This document shows positions 43,401-54,413 of a DNA stretch of 64,000 nt, piece after piece. Every line of letters begins with the position of its first letter. The first letter of the stretch is position 1. The DNA is from Chitinophaga sp. E66 (lineage in GTDB: Bacteria > Bacteroidota > Bacteroidia > Chitinophagales > Chitinophagaceae). The DNA lies in contig CP079103.1 in NCBI GenBank assembly GCA_019285755.1, positions 5,923,001-5,987,000 of the forward strand. Direction: 5' to 3'. The translations under genes and the position numbers were made by a program. Under the pieces are notes generated by a model. That model was not told the origin of the DNA. It made no database searches and saw only the letters and a program-made list of their open reading frames with translations.

Positions 43401-46400
43401 CATTACACCTGCGCTCAATGGTACCACGATATATTATGTAGAGGCTATCCGCTCCACAGGCGGTTGTCCGAATGCGGGCGGCAGAGTGTCTGCTACCGTA
43501 ACAGTTGGAACAACCCCAGCTGCACCGACGGTTGAGAATACGACAGTATCCACTTGTAGCGGTACCTCAGCAAACCTGCGCGCAACCGGACCTGCCGGTG
43601 CGACCTTCAGATGGTACACCCAGCAAAGCGGTGGTACGCCGGTATTCACCGGTTCGGAATTCATCACCGCGCCGCTTGACAGCTCCGTATCCTATTATGT
43701 GGAAGCCGTTGCAGCAGGTGGATGTGCCAGCGCAACGAGGACTGCTGTACAGGTGAACGTAAGCGAGCGGCCGGCGGTACCGGAAGTGACGCCTGGCAAC
43801 GCCAGCGTCTGCGTAGGTACTTCCGCGGTGCTGACGGCCACCAGCACAACGCCTGGCGTTGAGTTCAGGTGGTATAGCGACGCCGGTCTGACTAACCTGG
43901 TATTCACCGGTGCGGTATTTACTACTCCTGCCCTGGGTGCCAATGCCACTTACTATGTAGTGGCCGCGAGCGATCAGTGTACAAGTGCAACTCCCGTACG
44001 GTTACCGTAACTGCTGAAGCATTGCCGGCATCTCCGGCGGTGACCATCATTCCGGCGGGAGGTATGATCAATTATGGTCAAACGGCCACATTGAACATCA
44101 CAACGCCCAACCCTGCTCATACCTACCAATGGTATACACAGGCGTCCGGCGGTACGCCCATCTATACCGGTACTTCCTACACTACACCGCAACTTGCCAA
44201 TACGACGGTTTATTATGTTGAGGCTGTTTCCGCAAGTGGCTGTGCCAGCACAAACCGCACGGCGGTAACCATCAATGTCAACCGTGATTTCAATCCGGGT
44301 TGCGACTTCGCAAATGCGGCGACCTCCAGTATTAATGGTCTCTGCCTGCTTTGTGCGGTGAATAATCCTGATAACGCGGTTGATAACGACACGACCAATT
44401 TCGCCAATATCTCCATCCCTGTGGGCGTGGCTGGCGACGTAACCTATACATTGAACTTCGGAGGCCTCGCCGCCGCCGGCGACACGGTGAAACTTCGTTT
44501 CGCAACGCCGGGCGGTTTGCTGGATGCAACCGCACTGGGCCGCATCGAGATTACCTCATTCAACGGCGCTGCTTCCAATGGTGATACCAGGGCGCTGAAT
44601 AGCTCACTGCTGCGCGTCGAGTTATTGGGCGGCGCTAACCAACAAGCGGTGCTCTTTGCGCCGGGCGCTCCGTACACCAGCATTCAGATCCGTGTTCGCA
44701 GCCTTGTGGGTGCGCTGATGAATGTGAATGTGTACTACGCCAACAGGGTACTCGCCTCTCCGACCATCACGACGAACAATGTAACGATTTGCGCCGGTAC
44801 CAGCGCAACACTGACTGCGACTGCATCAGACAGCGCAACGGTACGGTGGTATACTCAGGCAACGGGTGGTACGCCGGTATTTGTGGGTAAAGTGTTCAAT
44901 ACACCGGTATTGACCGCTACAACCACTTATTATGCAGAAAGCTTCCGCGCATCCACCAATTGCGCTAACCCGATCCGTACACAGGCAACGGTGAACGTGC
45001 TGCCTGTACCGCCGGCTCCGGCCATCATCGCAGGTGATACTACCATCTGCATCGGTGGTAATGCCGTGTTGAAGGCTCGTCCCGCCAACCCGGCCCATAC
45101 GATCCGTTGGTTCGCAACAGCCACCGGTGGCACGCCATTGAGCCTGGACAGTGTGTTCACGACGCCGAACCTTACGGCAAATACTACTTATTATGTAGAG
45201 TCATTCAACGGAAGCTGTGGTACAGCTACCCGCGCAACGGTAACCGTAACGGTAGCTACGCTGCCGCCGGATCCGGTGCTCGAAGCAGATAGCATCTCCA
45301 TTTGCACAGGCACTACCGGCACCCTCCGGGTAACGTCTCCAGCAGCAGGAGTGATCTATCGCTGGTACAACGTACTGTCTGGCGGTACGCCGGTCTTTAC
45401 TGGCAACACGTTCGTAACGCCGGCGCTCACTAATACGACGATCTACTATGTTGAAGCAGTTCGCTCGGCTGGCGGATGCCCGAATCCGGGCGGCCGCGTA
45501 GCTGCAACCGTCAACGTAAACCAGGCGCCCGCAACGCCGGTGGTAACAAACACCACTACAACGGTTTGTCTCAACCAGACAGCTACCGTTAGCGTGCAAA
45601 ACCCGCAAGCCGGTATCACTTACAGGTGGTATGCTGCGCCGTCCGGCGGAGCGCCGATTTTCACGGGCCCTGTTTTCGTGACTCCCGCGATCACGGATAC
45701 AATTTCTTACTATGTAGATGCCATCGGCACCGGTGGCTGCTCCAGCGCTGCAAGAGCCAGGGCGCAGGTAAGCTACAATGCATTACCGGCAGCTCCGGCC
45801 GTACAGGCGGCCAGCGTAGCGGTATGCATTGGCGGCCGCGACACGCTCCGCGTGCTGACCCCGGCAGCCGGTATCACTTATAACTGGTATGATCAACCAG
45901 GAGGCACGCTCCTGTTTACTGGTGCAAACTTCCCGATTGGTCCGGTGAATGCAGCCGATACCTTCTTTGTCCAGGCCGTAAACGCCACCGGATGCGGCAG
46001 CGCCAACCATACCAGGGTAACAGTTTCCGTAGCCGCCAACCCGACTATACCGGTTGTAACAGGCAGCACGTCGATCTGTCCGGGTGATACGATCCGTCTT
46101 TCCATCCAGAACCCTGTAGCAGGTATAACATACAGATGGTATAACGCTCCTGCAGGTGGTAATATCCTGGGAACAGGCAGCACCTTCTCCGCTACAGGGT
46201 ATACATCCAACGTTACCTTCTACGCGGAAGCGCTCAATGCGGGCGGTTGTGTGAGCACCACCAGGGCAGCTGTGCTGGTAACGGTGAATCCGACTCCGCC
46301 GGCAGTGACGGTAGACGCCACATCAAAACCATTTGCGTGGGTACGTCTGCCACCCTTAATGTCCTTAGCCCACAAGCCAACCTGACCTACAGGTGGTTCG

Positions 46401-49400
46401 ATGCAGCGACGGGCGGCAACCTCGTAGGAACAGGCGCATCCTTCACTACGCCGGTTCTGAATGCAAACAGGAATTATTTCGTTCAGGCAGTGAATAGCAG
46501 CAACTGCGTAAGCGCTACCCGCACACAGGTAAGCGTAACGGTAACTACGCGTCCCGCAACGCCGACGCCGGCAAGCGGAGAGGTGACCGTATGCGCCGGT
46601 AACCGTCCGACGGCTACCATCAGTAACCCTGTGGCAGGTATTACTTACCGCTGGTATGATGCTCCGATCGGCGGCTCCCTGCTGTTCACGGGCAATAGCT
46701 ACACTACAGCGGCTCCGCTGACGATGCGCGATACCGTTTATGTGGAAGCTGTAAACGCAGGTGACTGCGGCAGCGCCGGCCGTGCCAGGTGATTTTCATT
46801 GCCACGGCGGCTCCTGCTCAACCAGTAATAGCAGGCGGCACCACGGTCTGCAATGGCGATACCCTTCGCCTGAGCGTCCAAACACCGACTGCCGGTATCA
46901 CCTATACCTGGTACAGCACTGCTACCGGCGGAACGCCGCTGGCAACGGGCACCAGCTATACGGTGAATGCCATCAGTGCATCTACGACTGTTTATGTTGA
47001 ATCCAGTAACGGAACATGTGCCAGCGCCATCCGCACGGCGGTAACCATTACAGTGAATCCGGTACCGGGCGCGGTAACGGTGGACGCTACTGCGAAATCT
47101 GCATGCGCAGGCGGTACTGCCACCCTGAACGTGACCAACCCGCATGCAACGCTGATATACAGGTGGTACAACGCTGCCACGGGCGGCAGTCTCCTGGGAA
47201 CCGGCACGTCATTCGTTACGCCCATACTGACCGCAAATGCAAGCTTCTATGTGGAAGCGGTGAATACCAGCAACTGTGCCAGCAACGACCGCACACAGGT
47301 AACGGTAACCGTATCACCCGCTCCTGCAACTCCGACGGTAACTGCAGGTACTGTAACGGTATGCACAGGCAACCGTCCGGCGGCAAGCGTAAATAATCCG
47401 CAAGCCGGCCTTACTTACAGGTGGTATGATGCACCGAGCGGCGGTATGCTGCTGTTCACCGGCGCAACGTATACTTCAGCTACGCCGCTGACGACGCGCG
47501 ATACCATTTATGTGGAAGCTGTGAATAACAGCAGTTGCGCCAGCGGTAGCCGTGCCCAGGTAATCCTGATCGCATCGGCAGGCCCGGCAGTACCGGTTAT
47601 CGTAGGTAATACCAATGTTTGCGCCGGCGCGCCGATCAGCCTCAGCGTGCAATCGCCGCAGGCAGGCATTACCTACAGGTGGTACGATGCCGCCAACGGC
47701 GGATCGCTCCTCTTCACAGGCAGCACTTATGCCCCCACTGGCCTCACGGCAACTACATCCTTCTATGTGGAATCCGATAACGGTACATGTGCAAGTGCAA
47801 CCAGGGCGGCAGTTACTGTCACTATCAGCCCGGTCCGCCAGCGGTAACGGTAGACGCTACCATGAAGACGGTCTGCATAGGCAATACGACGATAATCACT
47901 GTAACGAACCCGCAGGCCAGCCTGACTTACAGGTGGTACGACGCTGCCACCGGCGGAACCCTCCTGGCCACGGGCACATCCTTCACTACCCCGGCACTGA
48001 CCGCAGACGACATCTTCTATGTAGAAGCGGTGAACGCGGCCAACTGTGCAAGTGGTGCACGCACCAGCGTCACGATTGATGTGACGGCAGGGCCCGCGGT
48101 GCCGCTGGCAATAGAGGGCGAAGTGGTAGTATGCCGTGGCCTGAGAGCTACGGGCAGGATCAGGGATGCAAGAACCGATTACCAATATCACTGGTATGAT
48201 GCTCCGAGCGGCGGCACACGCCTCTTTACCGGATCCAGCTATACTACACCGGTTGGCCTGACCGCCAGAGATACCGTTTACGTGGAAGCTACCCTGTTGG
48301 GCGGAAGCTGCGCCAGCAACGGCCGCGCCAGGTGATCTTCATCCCGGCAGACGCTCCGTCTGTACCGGTACTGGTGAACGGCGGCACAGTGAACATTTGT
48401 TCCGGTGCAACGGCAACCTTCACGATCCAGAACCCTGTTGCCAACGTGACCTACAGGTGGTACGACGCCGCTAACGGCGGAACCCTCCTGCAGTCCGGTA
48501 CCATGGCCAGCTATACTACCGGCGCACTGACCAGCAGTCTCAATGTGTATGTGGAAGCGGTTGTCGGTGGTACATGCACAAGCGCAGGCCGAGCCACAGC
48601 AAGAGCGGAAGTAGGCGGGATCCCGGTTGTGCCGATAGTAACGGCGGCAGCGGGTACGATCTGCCCAGACAGCAGCGTAGCGATCACAGCTACTTCAACC
48701 CAGGCAGGAACTACCTTCAACTGGTATACCGCGGCCACGGGCGGCACGCCGATCTTCACCGGTCCTGTATTTACAACTCCGGCACTCACTGCGGCCACGA
48801 CTTACTACGTAGCTGCCAGCAATGCCAGCGGATGTATGAGCGCAACCCGCACACCGGTGACCATCAATGTATACGCTGTGCTGCCGGCTCCGACAGTGTC
48901 CATTGCAAGCAGAACCGCAACTTCGGTAACCTTCAGCTGGAATGCGATCGCAGGAGCGCTGGGCTACAGGGTATCGACCGACGGCGGAGCCACCTTCACA
49001 CAGCCGAGCTCCGGCCTCACAGGTACCACGCATACGGTATCTGGCCTGCAACCGAACCAGACCGTTACCCTCCAGGTAATGGCGGTAGGTGCCAGTGAAT
49101 GTCAGAACAGCGCCTGGTTCCAGGGTGGTGGCAGCACAGATAACCCTGCCGGTAACCTCGTATTCGTTCCGAACGCCTTCACACCGAATAACGACGGCAC
49201 CAACGATATCCTCTATGTGTATGGCACCACGATCCGTCAAATGGAATTCAGGGTGTACAACCAATGGGGCCAGCTGGTGTTCGAATCGAAGGACCGCGGA
49301 CGTGGCTGGGATGGCACAATGAGCGGCAGGAAGCAGCCAGCCGGTAGGCGTTTACAACTACGTGCTCCGCGCAACCCTGCAAGACGGTACAGTCGTAAAT

Positions 49401-49430
49401 AAACGAGGAACCATCACCATCATCCGGTAA
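34419..49430 (+). CDS. Giant secreted Ig-repeat adhesin-like protein with type B T9SS sorting domain, frame broken about 19 times
   Basis: The start at 34419 gives a signal peptide (LWRFLFVLSAALVLGW, cleavage after KAHA). Bridging the breaks gives one chain of about 5,000 residues. Residues 1-2,400 alternate a Cys-x-x-Cys module (11 copies in the whole protein) with Ig-like modules. The second half is mainly about 20 back-to-back Ig-like modules of about 86 residues. The end has a fibronectin-III-like domain (48885-49100) and a C-terminal domain (49160-49430) with VPNAFTPNNDGTNDILYVYG then QWGQLVFES and WDG, the CHU_C/type B sorting signal. Such signals direct export by the type IX system. 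The next two genes encode PorP/SprF and a PorE-like protein, the usual partners. An adhesive or gliding role is inferred, as for SprB, not shown. Confidence 0.9.
34717..44345 (+). repeat. Eleven copies of a novel-looking Cys-x-x-Cys module in the giant protein
   Basis: The first Cys codons are near 34717, 35452, 36179, 36912, 37640, 38374, 39109, 39852, 40837, 42330 and 44343. Copies 1-7 are 727-735 bases apart. The shared pattern is G(V/I)C(x)xC(x)V, then NAVD(x)D(x)T(T)xS, then GQLI(x)FPG, AGDSI, a leucine-rich strand region with L(x)LLG, and GKFRV(x)P ... FD(x)V(x)(V/I). The NAVDxD-T-S part resembles the start of F5/8 type C domains, but the rest does not. Copies 10 and 11 (PDNAVDNDTTNFANI) are nearly identical. 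Confidence 0.85.
35230..38150 (+). repeat. Tandem duplication inside the giant gene, offset 1,460 bases
   Basis: The block at about 35230-36690 (Ig, Cys, Ig, Cys modules) is repeated at about 36690-38150. The stretch near 35751 (ggcacgcctaagttccgtg) recurs at 37211 as ggaacgccgaagttccgtg, and neighbouring words show the same shift. Differences are largely at third codon positions, so the copies are old enough to have drifted. Confidence 0.75.
41500..45520 (+). repeat. Tandem duplication inside the giant gene, offset 2,010 bases
   Basis: Six Ig modules plus one Cys module at about 41500-43510 are repeated at about 43511-45520. Landmarks are accgtgacttcaacccgg at 42271 against accgtgatttcaatccgg at 44281, and acctgtgaagggactacc at 41542 against acttgtagcggtacctca at 43552, both shifted by 2,010. 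Such copies are prone to recombination and to assembly collapse. Confidence 0.8.
49160..49430 (+). other. Type B T9SS C-terminal sorting domain of the giant protein
   Basis: This segment encodes LVFVPNAFTPNNDGTNDILY, MEFRVYNQWGQLVFES, GWDGTMSG, PVGVYNYVLRATLQDGT and GTITIIR, the gliding motility-associated C-terminal domain. One extra C near 49340 breaks the frame (RKQQPVGVYNYV after correction). Family knowledge: PorP/SprF proteins encoded next to such substrates help their secretion or attachment. Confidence 0.88.
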
Positions 49431-49468
49431 TGGGCCAGAACATAGGCAAAGCAAAAAAACATCAAACT

Positions 49469-49500
49469 GCCGGAGCGAAGACGCAAGCCTTCGTTCCGGC
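49469..49500 (+). promoter_or_regulatory. Hairpin between the giant gene and porP
   Basis: GCCGGAGCGAAG (49469-49480) pairs with CTTCGTTCCGGC (49489-49500) with one G-T pair and an 8-base loop. No T run follows, so it may adjust read-through or mRNA stability, keeping the giant gene and porP in unequal amounts. Confidence 0.5.
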
Positions 49501-49524
49501 TATCAAAAACGAAAACACGTTCCT

Positions 49525-50535
49525 ATGAAGAATAAAATCTTTGTGGCATTGCTGGCAGCCTTTGGGTGTTTGCAGCAGACCGCCAACGCACAGGTAGACC
49601 CGCACTTCTCGCAGTATTATGCGTATCCGTTGTTCCTGAATCCTGCAATGGCGGGCGTGATAGATGGAGACTGGCGGCTTTCCGGGAACTATCGTAACCA
49701 ATGGTCCAACTTCGGAGACCCTTACTCTACTGGTGGCGTTTCATTCGATGCGCCAACAGGAAAGAACCTCGGCGTGGGTATTACGGCGCTGAATCTAAAG
49801 GCAGGGTCTGCGGGGTTCAATTACTTCAATGCCATGGCTACCGTTTCTTATAGCGGCGTTAAAATGGGCAGGAACCAAACCACGCAACTGGTTGCTGGCG
49901 TTCAGGCCGGGGTGATCAGCCGCAGGGTAGATCAGTCCAAATTCCAGATGGGCAGCCAGTATAACCCGGTAAGCGGCTTCGATCCTAATATTCCCACAGG
50001 CGAGTCGCTACGTGCCACTTCTTCCACCGTGTTCGATGCCAACGTAGGTTTACTGCTGTTTGATGGTAACCCCAATCATAAGTTTAATCCTTTCTTCGGT
50101 ATAGCCGGCGCGCACTTAACACAGCCGGAAGATCCCTTCGTTGCGGAAAGCGATGAAACCAAATCGCTGCCTATCCGCTATACGGTACATGGCGGCTCAA
50201 GGATCCGCGTTTCTGAAATGATCGGCCTCACTCCGCATGCACTGTATATGCGCCAGGGTAATGCTGAAGAAACCGTTGTTGGCGTTTACTCTCAGGTGAG
50301 AGTGAATCTGGAATTCGATCTGCTGGTGGGCGCAAATTATCGTTTCAATGATGCTGTAATCCCCTTTGCCGGTTTCCACTATAAGAACTTTACGCTCGGC
50401 CTCAGCTACGACGCCAACGCTTCTAACCTCCGCAAGCTGGCTACCGGGAGCAATGCCTTCGAAGTATCGCTATCGTTCATTGGACGCAAGAAACGGATTA
50501 TGCAACCGGAATATTTCATCTGCCCGAGGTTATAA
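49525..50535 (+). CDS. porP: PorP/SprF-family type IX secretion outer-membrane protein
   Basis: An unbroken gene of 336 residues. The signal peptide is MKNKIFVALLAAFGCLQQTA. The mature start QVDPHFSQYYAYPLFLNPAM continuing AGV is the hallmark of the PorP/SprF family, followed by YRNQWSNFGDPY. The rest forms beta strands of a barrel (LVAGVQAGVISRRVDQSKFQ, VRVNLEFDLLVGANYRFND) with a C-terminal FEVSLSFI. In Flavobacterium johnsoniae, SprF is needed to place SprB, a similar giant type B substrate, on the surface. Its position 94 bases after the giant gene suggests the same partnership here. Confidence 0.93.
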   Translation: MKNKIFVALLAAFGCLQQTANAQVDPHFSQYYAYPLFLNPAMAGVIDGDWRLSGNYRNQWSNFGDPYSTGGVSFDAPTGKNLGVGITALNLKAGSAGFNYFNAMATVSYSGVKMGRNQTTQLVAGVQAGVISRRVDQSKFQMGSQYNPVSGFDPNIPTGESLRATSSTVFDANVGLLLFDGNPNHKFNPFFGIAGAHLTQPEDPFVAESDETKSLPIRYTVHGGSRIRVSEMIGLTPHALYMRQGNAEETVVGVYSQVRVNLEFDLLVGANYRFNDAVIPFAGFHYKNFTLGLSYDANASNLRKLATGSNAFEVSLSFIGRKKRIMQPEYFICPRL

Positions 50536-50571
50536 TTCCAGCCCGGACCTATCACATCAAATGAGCGCATT

Positions 50572-52571
50572 ATGAAAAGATTTACACTCATATGTATGCT
50601 GGCTTTGACAGGCATGATCCCTGGGCTGAAGGCGCAGTATGTTACGGATTATAAGCGAACGGCAGACCTTTACTTTGAACAGAAAGACTACTATTCTGCC
50701 GCACAATATTACAGCAAGGCTTTGGGTACATTTAATATCAAACCCGGAGAATATCGTCCTTACCAGGTAGAGCGAAGCGGTAAAAAGAAAGAGCAGAAAC
50801 TCAAAGACTACGAACAGGTAGTGTACCGCCTGGCCGAATCCTACCGCATGTACAATGATTTCGGAAATGCCGAAAAGTATTATGCCGAAACGGTTACCTT
50901 CGATTCCACCGTATTTCCCTGGCCCGTTACTGGTATGGGACCACCGTGCGCGCCAACGCAAAAAAAAGTGAGGACTATGAACGTGCGCTGGAGCATTTGT
51001 CAGCTTTTCGCCGCGGACAAAAAAACTATGATGACTACTCGAAGAAAGCTGATCTGGAGTTAAGGAACTGTGAATTCGCTATCGAGGAAATGAAATACCC
51101 GCCGCGTTATGAAGTCGTGAAAGTATCCGGCAACATCAATCAGGGTGGGGCTAATTACGCGATCGTTCCGGTGTCGGGGAATACGGTATACTTTACTTCG
51201 TCGCGCCCGGATTCGTTGTTATTGGCGAAGAAGTCAATCCATTCGTGAACACTTTATATGTAGCTACGGGCGACAATGCGAGTTACGAAAGCAGGGAGAA
51301 GGTAATGATCCCCACAGACAAAGGTGTTGAGCAGGAGCTGCAGCGATTACCCCTGACGGAAATACGCTTTTCCTGACACGTTGGAACAGCAAAGACGGTA
51401 CAAAGAAATCATCCATCTACAGGAGTACCCGTACCGGGAATGGTTGGAGTGAGCCGCAGTTACTGGATGCCACTATCAATGTGGCAGGCTATAGTGCAAA
51501 AGAACCATCCATTTCTTCAGACGGTAAATACTTCCTGTTTGTATCCGACCGCTCAGGTGGAAAAGGCGGGTTCGATATCTGGTATGCCGCCGTTGGCAGT
51601 GGCGGAACTCTTAGTGCGCCCCAAAACATAGGCAATACCATTAATTCCGACGGTGATGAAAGCTCGCCGTTCTACGACCCCAATAAACAAACCCTCGTAT
51701 TTAGCACCAACGGCCGCGTTGGTTTCGGGGGCAGGATTTTTATTCCTCCAAATCGTCCGGTAACTTCGGAGGTTGGAGCACCCCGGAAAACCTCGGTTAC
51801 CCCATCAATTCCGCCAAAGACGATCAATATTACACCGGCCTTTCTCCGGATAAAGCGCTTAACAAAGGCTTTATCAGCTCCGACAGGGAGTCTGTTTGCT
51901 GCCTCGAAATCTTCGCCGTAAAAAGAAAAGCCAAAATGGCCGGCGGTATGGTGCTGGACTGCGAAACCAACAAACCCCTCGCAGGCGCCAAAATCACCTT
52001 GCTGGACAGCACCCAGCGCAATGTGCTCGAAACTCAGACCACCGGCATGGGCGGTAACTACATGTTCGAAATTGAAATGAACAAGAAGTACAAGGTCCTT
52101 ATCGAAAAGGAAAACTACTTCTCCAAGAATTTCAACTTTAACTCCGAACAGCTGACAATGGTAGATTCTATGATGAACCCCACGGTTTGCCTCAAACGTT
52201 TCGAACTGAACAAACCCATCGTTTTGAATGATATCTATTACGATTATAATAAAGCGACCCTGAGACAGGAATCTAAAGTGATCCTGGATTCACTCTATTA
52301 CCTCCTGCTGGATAATCCGAAAATGGAGATCGAGCTCGGTGCGCACACCGACAGTAAAGGTACAGATGCCTATAACCTCAAATTGTCGAACGCCCGCGCT
52401 AAATCTTGTGTGGATTACCTTATCGGGAAAGGGATAGAACAACGCCGCATTGTGAGCAAGGGTTATGGCGAAACTCGCCCTGTGGCGCCTAATACGCTGC
52501 CCAATGGTGCAGATAACCCAGAAGGCCGTCAACAGAACCGGCGAACGGAATTCAAGGTGTTACGAAATTAA
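50572..52571 (+). CDS. PorE-like protein: TPR, WD40-like propeller, CarboxypepD-like and OmpA domains, frame broken
   Basis: A signal peptide (MKRFTLICMLALTGMIPGLK) precedes TPR-like helices (YKRTADLYFEQKDYYSAAQY). A WD40-like/PD40 propeller follows (AKEPSISSDGKYFLFVSDRS, DESSPFYDPNKQTLVFSTNG). A carboxypeptidase-regulatory-like fold comes next (GMVLDCETNKPLAGAKITLL). The OmpA C-terminal domain closes it (LNDIYYDYNKATLRQESKVI, then GAHTDSKGTDAYNLKLSNAR). This domain order matches PorE of the type IX secretion system, which ties the machinery to peptidoglycan. At least five breaks are bridged (near 50930, 51240, 51340, 51745 and 51920). Length is about 667 residues. It starts 36 bases after porP. 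Confidence 0.87.
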
Positions 52572-52647
52572 CAACCATACGGTATAAAGTCGTTCTGCAT
52601 GGGAATTCTTTCCCGCCTGGAACCATATCCTATTCATATACGACCTG

Positions 52648-52675
52648 GAGCCGGCCAAAGGGCCGGCTTCTCTTT
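52648..52675 (+). terminator. Intrinsic terminator after the PorE-like gene
   Basis: GAGCCGGCC (52648-52656) pairs with GGCCGGCTT (52661-52669), followed by CTCTTT. It ends the T9SS cluster. Confidence 0.8.
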
Positions 52676-52716
52676 GACGACATGTGGGTCAGGCCCCGGA
52701 ATATATCAGGATAAAA

Positions 52717-52743
52717 AAGCTGCCCCGCAGAGCGGAGCAGCTT
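52717..52743 (-). terminator. Intrinsic terminator for the 52.8 kb lipoprotein gene
   Basis: Read on the minus strand, AAGCTGC and GCAGCTT form the stem and TTTTTTAT follows, the standard form. Confidence 0.82.
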
Positions 52744-52773
52744 ACATCCATCTATCAACTTAAAAATCTATGA

Positions 52774-53265
52774 TTAATTGTTCTTCCCGATGTTAACCAG
52801 GGAAACAGTGGAATCCTGGTTTTGAGATCCTACCATCGAGATCCGCGCAAAACCGTTCACAGCGATTACGCTGTCATAGTTAAACTTGCGGGTGGTGGTC
52901 TGGTCTACCTTTATGGCGGTTATCGCTATGGCTTTGGCGAGAATGGCGGCGCCGGTTGTCTGGCTGACAACGGAGCCCAGGTTGATCAGGGTATCTGTGG
53001 GCGCAGATGCGGTATGGCCGCGGAAGAGGATAAAAGAGTACTTCTTATCCATCTGCGTTTTGTTAATATTCATATACACATCAAAGGAAGTGTCTGTTCT
53101 TTCTGCAAGGGTAATATAACCGTTGACGGCATTATCCTTATCCAGCATGTTGATGGTCTGGTATCGTAATTCTTTCTTGGGAGCAGTGTCTTTCGTGCAG
53201 GCAACCAGGGAGGTTCCGATGATCGCAACTGCGGCAATTCCTTTCCAGATATGTTTTTCGAACAT
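52774..53265 (-). CDS. Small lipoprotein, function unknown
   Basis: The start at 53265 gives a clear lipoprotein signal (MFEKHIWKGIAAVAIIGTSLVAC, with the lipidated Cys followed by TKDTAPKK). A more upstream in-frame Met (53304) lacks this form. The product has 163 residues and is unbroken. Its beta-rich central part (RYQTINMLDKDNAVNGYITL, TSFDVYMNINKTQMDKKYSF) and TTTRKFNYDSVIAVNGFARI recall small CHRD-like or DUF-type secreted proteins, but I cannot assign a family. It stands alone, ended by its own terminator. Confidence 0.8.
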   Translation of the reverse strand: MFEKHIWKGIAAVAIIGTSLVACTKDTAPKKELRYQTINMLDKDNAVNGYITLAERTDTSFDVYMNINKTQMDKKYSFILFRGHTASAPTDTLINLGSVVSQTTGAAILAKAIAITAIKVDQTTTRKFNYDSVIAVNGFARISMVGSQNQDSTVSLVNIGKNN

Positions 53266-53410
53266 AATGTGCTTGATTTCCGTCAAAGATATAATAAGTT
53301 TCATTCTTTGTGGGTGAAACGGGAAGTTCCGGGGAATGTTACATTTTGGAGCAAATTGAGCCCTGGAACGGGCTGTTTAAATGACTTCCGGCAGGTCCGG
53401 GAGAAGAAAA

Positions 53411-53443
53411 TTGGTATCGGAAGTGATGAATAAGTTACATTTG
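53411..53443 (+). promoter_or_regulatory. Candidate promoter for the PfkB kinase gene
   Basis: TTG at 53411-53413 and TACATTTG at 53436-53443 (perfect TAnnTTTG) are 22 bases apart, near the spacing of Bacteroidota promoters. The start codon is at 53476. Confidence 0.5.
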
Positions 53444-53475
53444 CTCCGTTTTTAAACCTCTAATCCAAACAATAC

Positions 53476-54396
53476 ATGTCTCTTACCGTAGTTGGTACCA
53501 TGGCGTTCGATGATATCGAAACGCCGTTCGGTAAATCGGATAAAATCGTCGGCGGCTCCGCTTCTTACATTGCCTGGGCTGCTTCTAATTTCATTCAGCC
53601 TGTAAACCAGGTGTCAGTTATAGGCGGCGACTTCCCGCAGGATGAACTGGATGCCTTGACCGCCCGTGGCGTTGCCCTCGATGGCGTTCAGGTGAAAAAG
53701 ACGAGAAATCTTTTTTACTGGGCGGGCCGGTATCACCTCGATATGAACTCCCGCGATACCCTCGTAACAGACCTCAATGTTTTGGCTGATTTTCAGCCGG
53801 TTATACCGCCCAGCTACCAGGGAGCGAATTCCTTATCCTTGGTAACCTCACGCCACAGGTGCAAATGAGCGTGATCAACCAGATGAATCCCCGGCCCAAG
53901 CTAATCGTGATGGACACGATGAACTTCTGGATGGACGTAGCGCTGGAAGATCTCCTCAAAACGCTCAAAATGGTGGATGTGCTGATGATCAACGATAGTG
54001 AAGCCCGTCAGCTTACCGGCGAGTATTCACTCGTGAAGGCTGCCAAAAAGGTGCTCACAATGGGTCCCCGTTTCCTGATCATTAAGAAAGGCGAGCACGG
54101 CGCGATGCTGTTCCACGAAAACCATGTGTTCTTCGCCCCGGCGCTCCGCTGGAAGATGTATTTGACCCGACCGGCGCAGGTGACACCTTTGCAGGAGGCT
54201 TTATGGGACATCTGGCTAAAACAAAGGATATCTCCTTCGAGAACATGAAGACCGCTATCATCGTGGGTTCTGCCATGGCCTCGTTCTGCGTGGAAAATTC
54301 GGCGCCGCTAAGCTCCGTGAGATTTCCCGCGAAGACATCCATACCCGCCTGGAACAATTCGTTCAGCTGGTTAACTTCGACATCGACCTCGTATAG
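53476..54396 (+). CDS. PfkB/ribokinase-family carbohydrate kinase, frame broken
   Basis: The N-terminus (MSLTVVGTMAFDDIETPFGK) and GGSASYIAWAASNF fit the family's substrate-binding start. FDPTGAGDTFAGGFMGHL carries the second PfkB signature with the catalytic-base Asp. Breaks near 53838, 54150 and 54297 are bridged. The C-terminus ends in RLEQFVQLVNFDIDLV. Length is about 307 residues. Family members phosphorylate sugars or nucleosides at a CH2OH group with ATP. The substrate is not evident and neighbouring genes give no clue. The gene is its own unit, closed by a bidirectional terminator. Confidence 0.88.
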
Positions 54397-54413
54397 AGAA
54401 AATAGTTATTATA

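Larger units (their letters stand above)
35230..48800 (+). repeat. About 35 Ig-like modules (Ig_7/CHU_C-associated type)
   Basis: Each module has the core strand pattern GxT(F/Y)xWYxxxTGGTPVFTG, then FTTPxLxxxTTYYVEA. The WY codons recur near 35230, 35965, 36690, 37425, 38155, 38885 and 39625, then nearly every 255-260 bases from 41340 to 48720, interrupted by Cys modules. Some modules end with a Cys-containing strand (GGCxSATRTAVxV). The pattern matches Ig-like domains common beside type B sorting signals in Bacteroidota. Confidence 0.88.

Noticed and set aside
35230..48800. Repeats that could look like a CRISPR array
   Set aside because: The repeated words are protein-coding (WY...GGTP, YYVEA) with drift at third codon positions and long variable units, and no cas genes are nearby.
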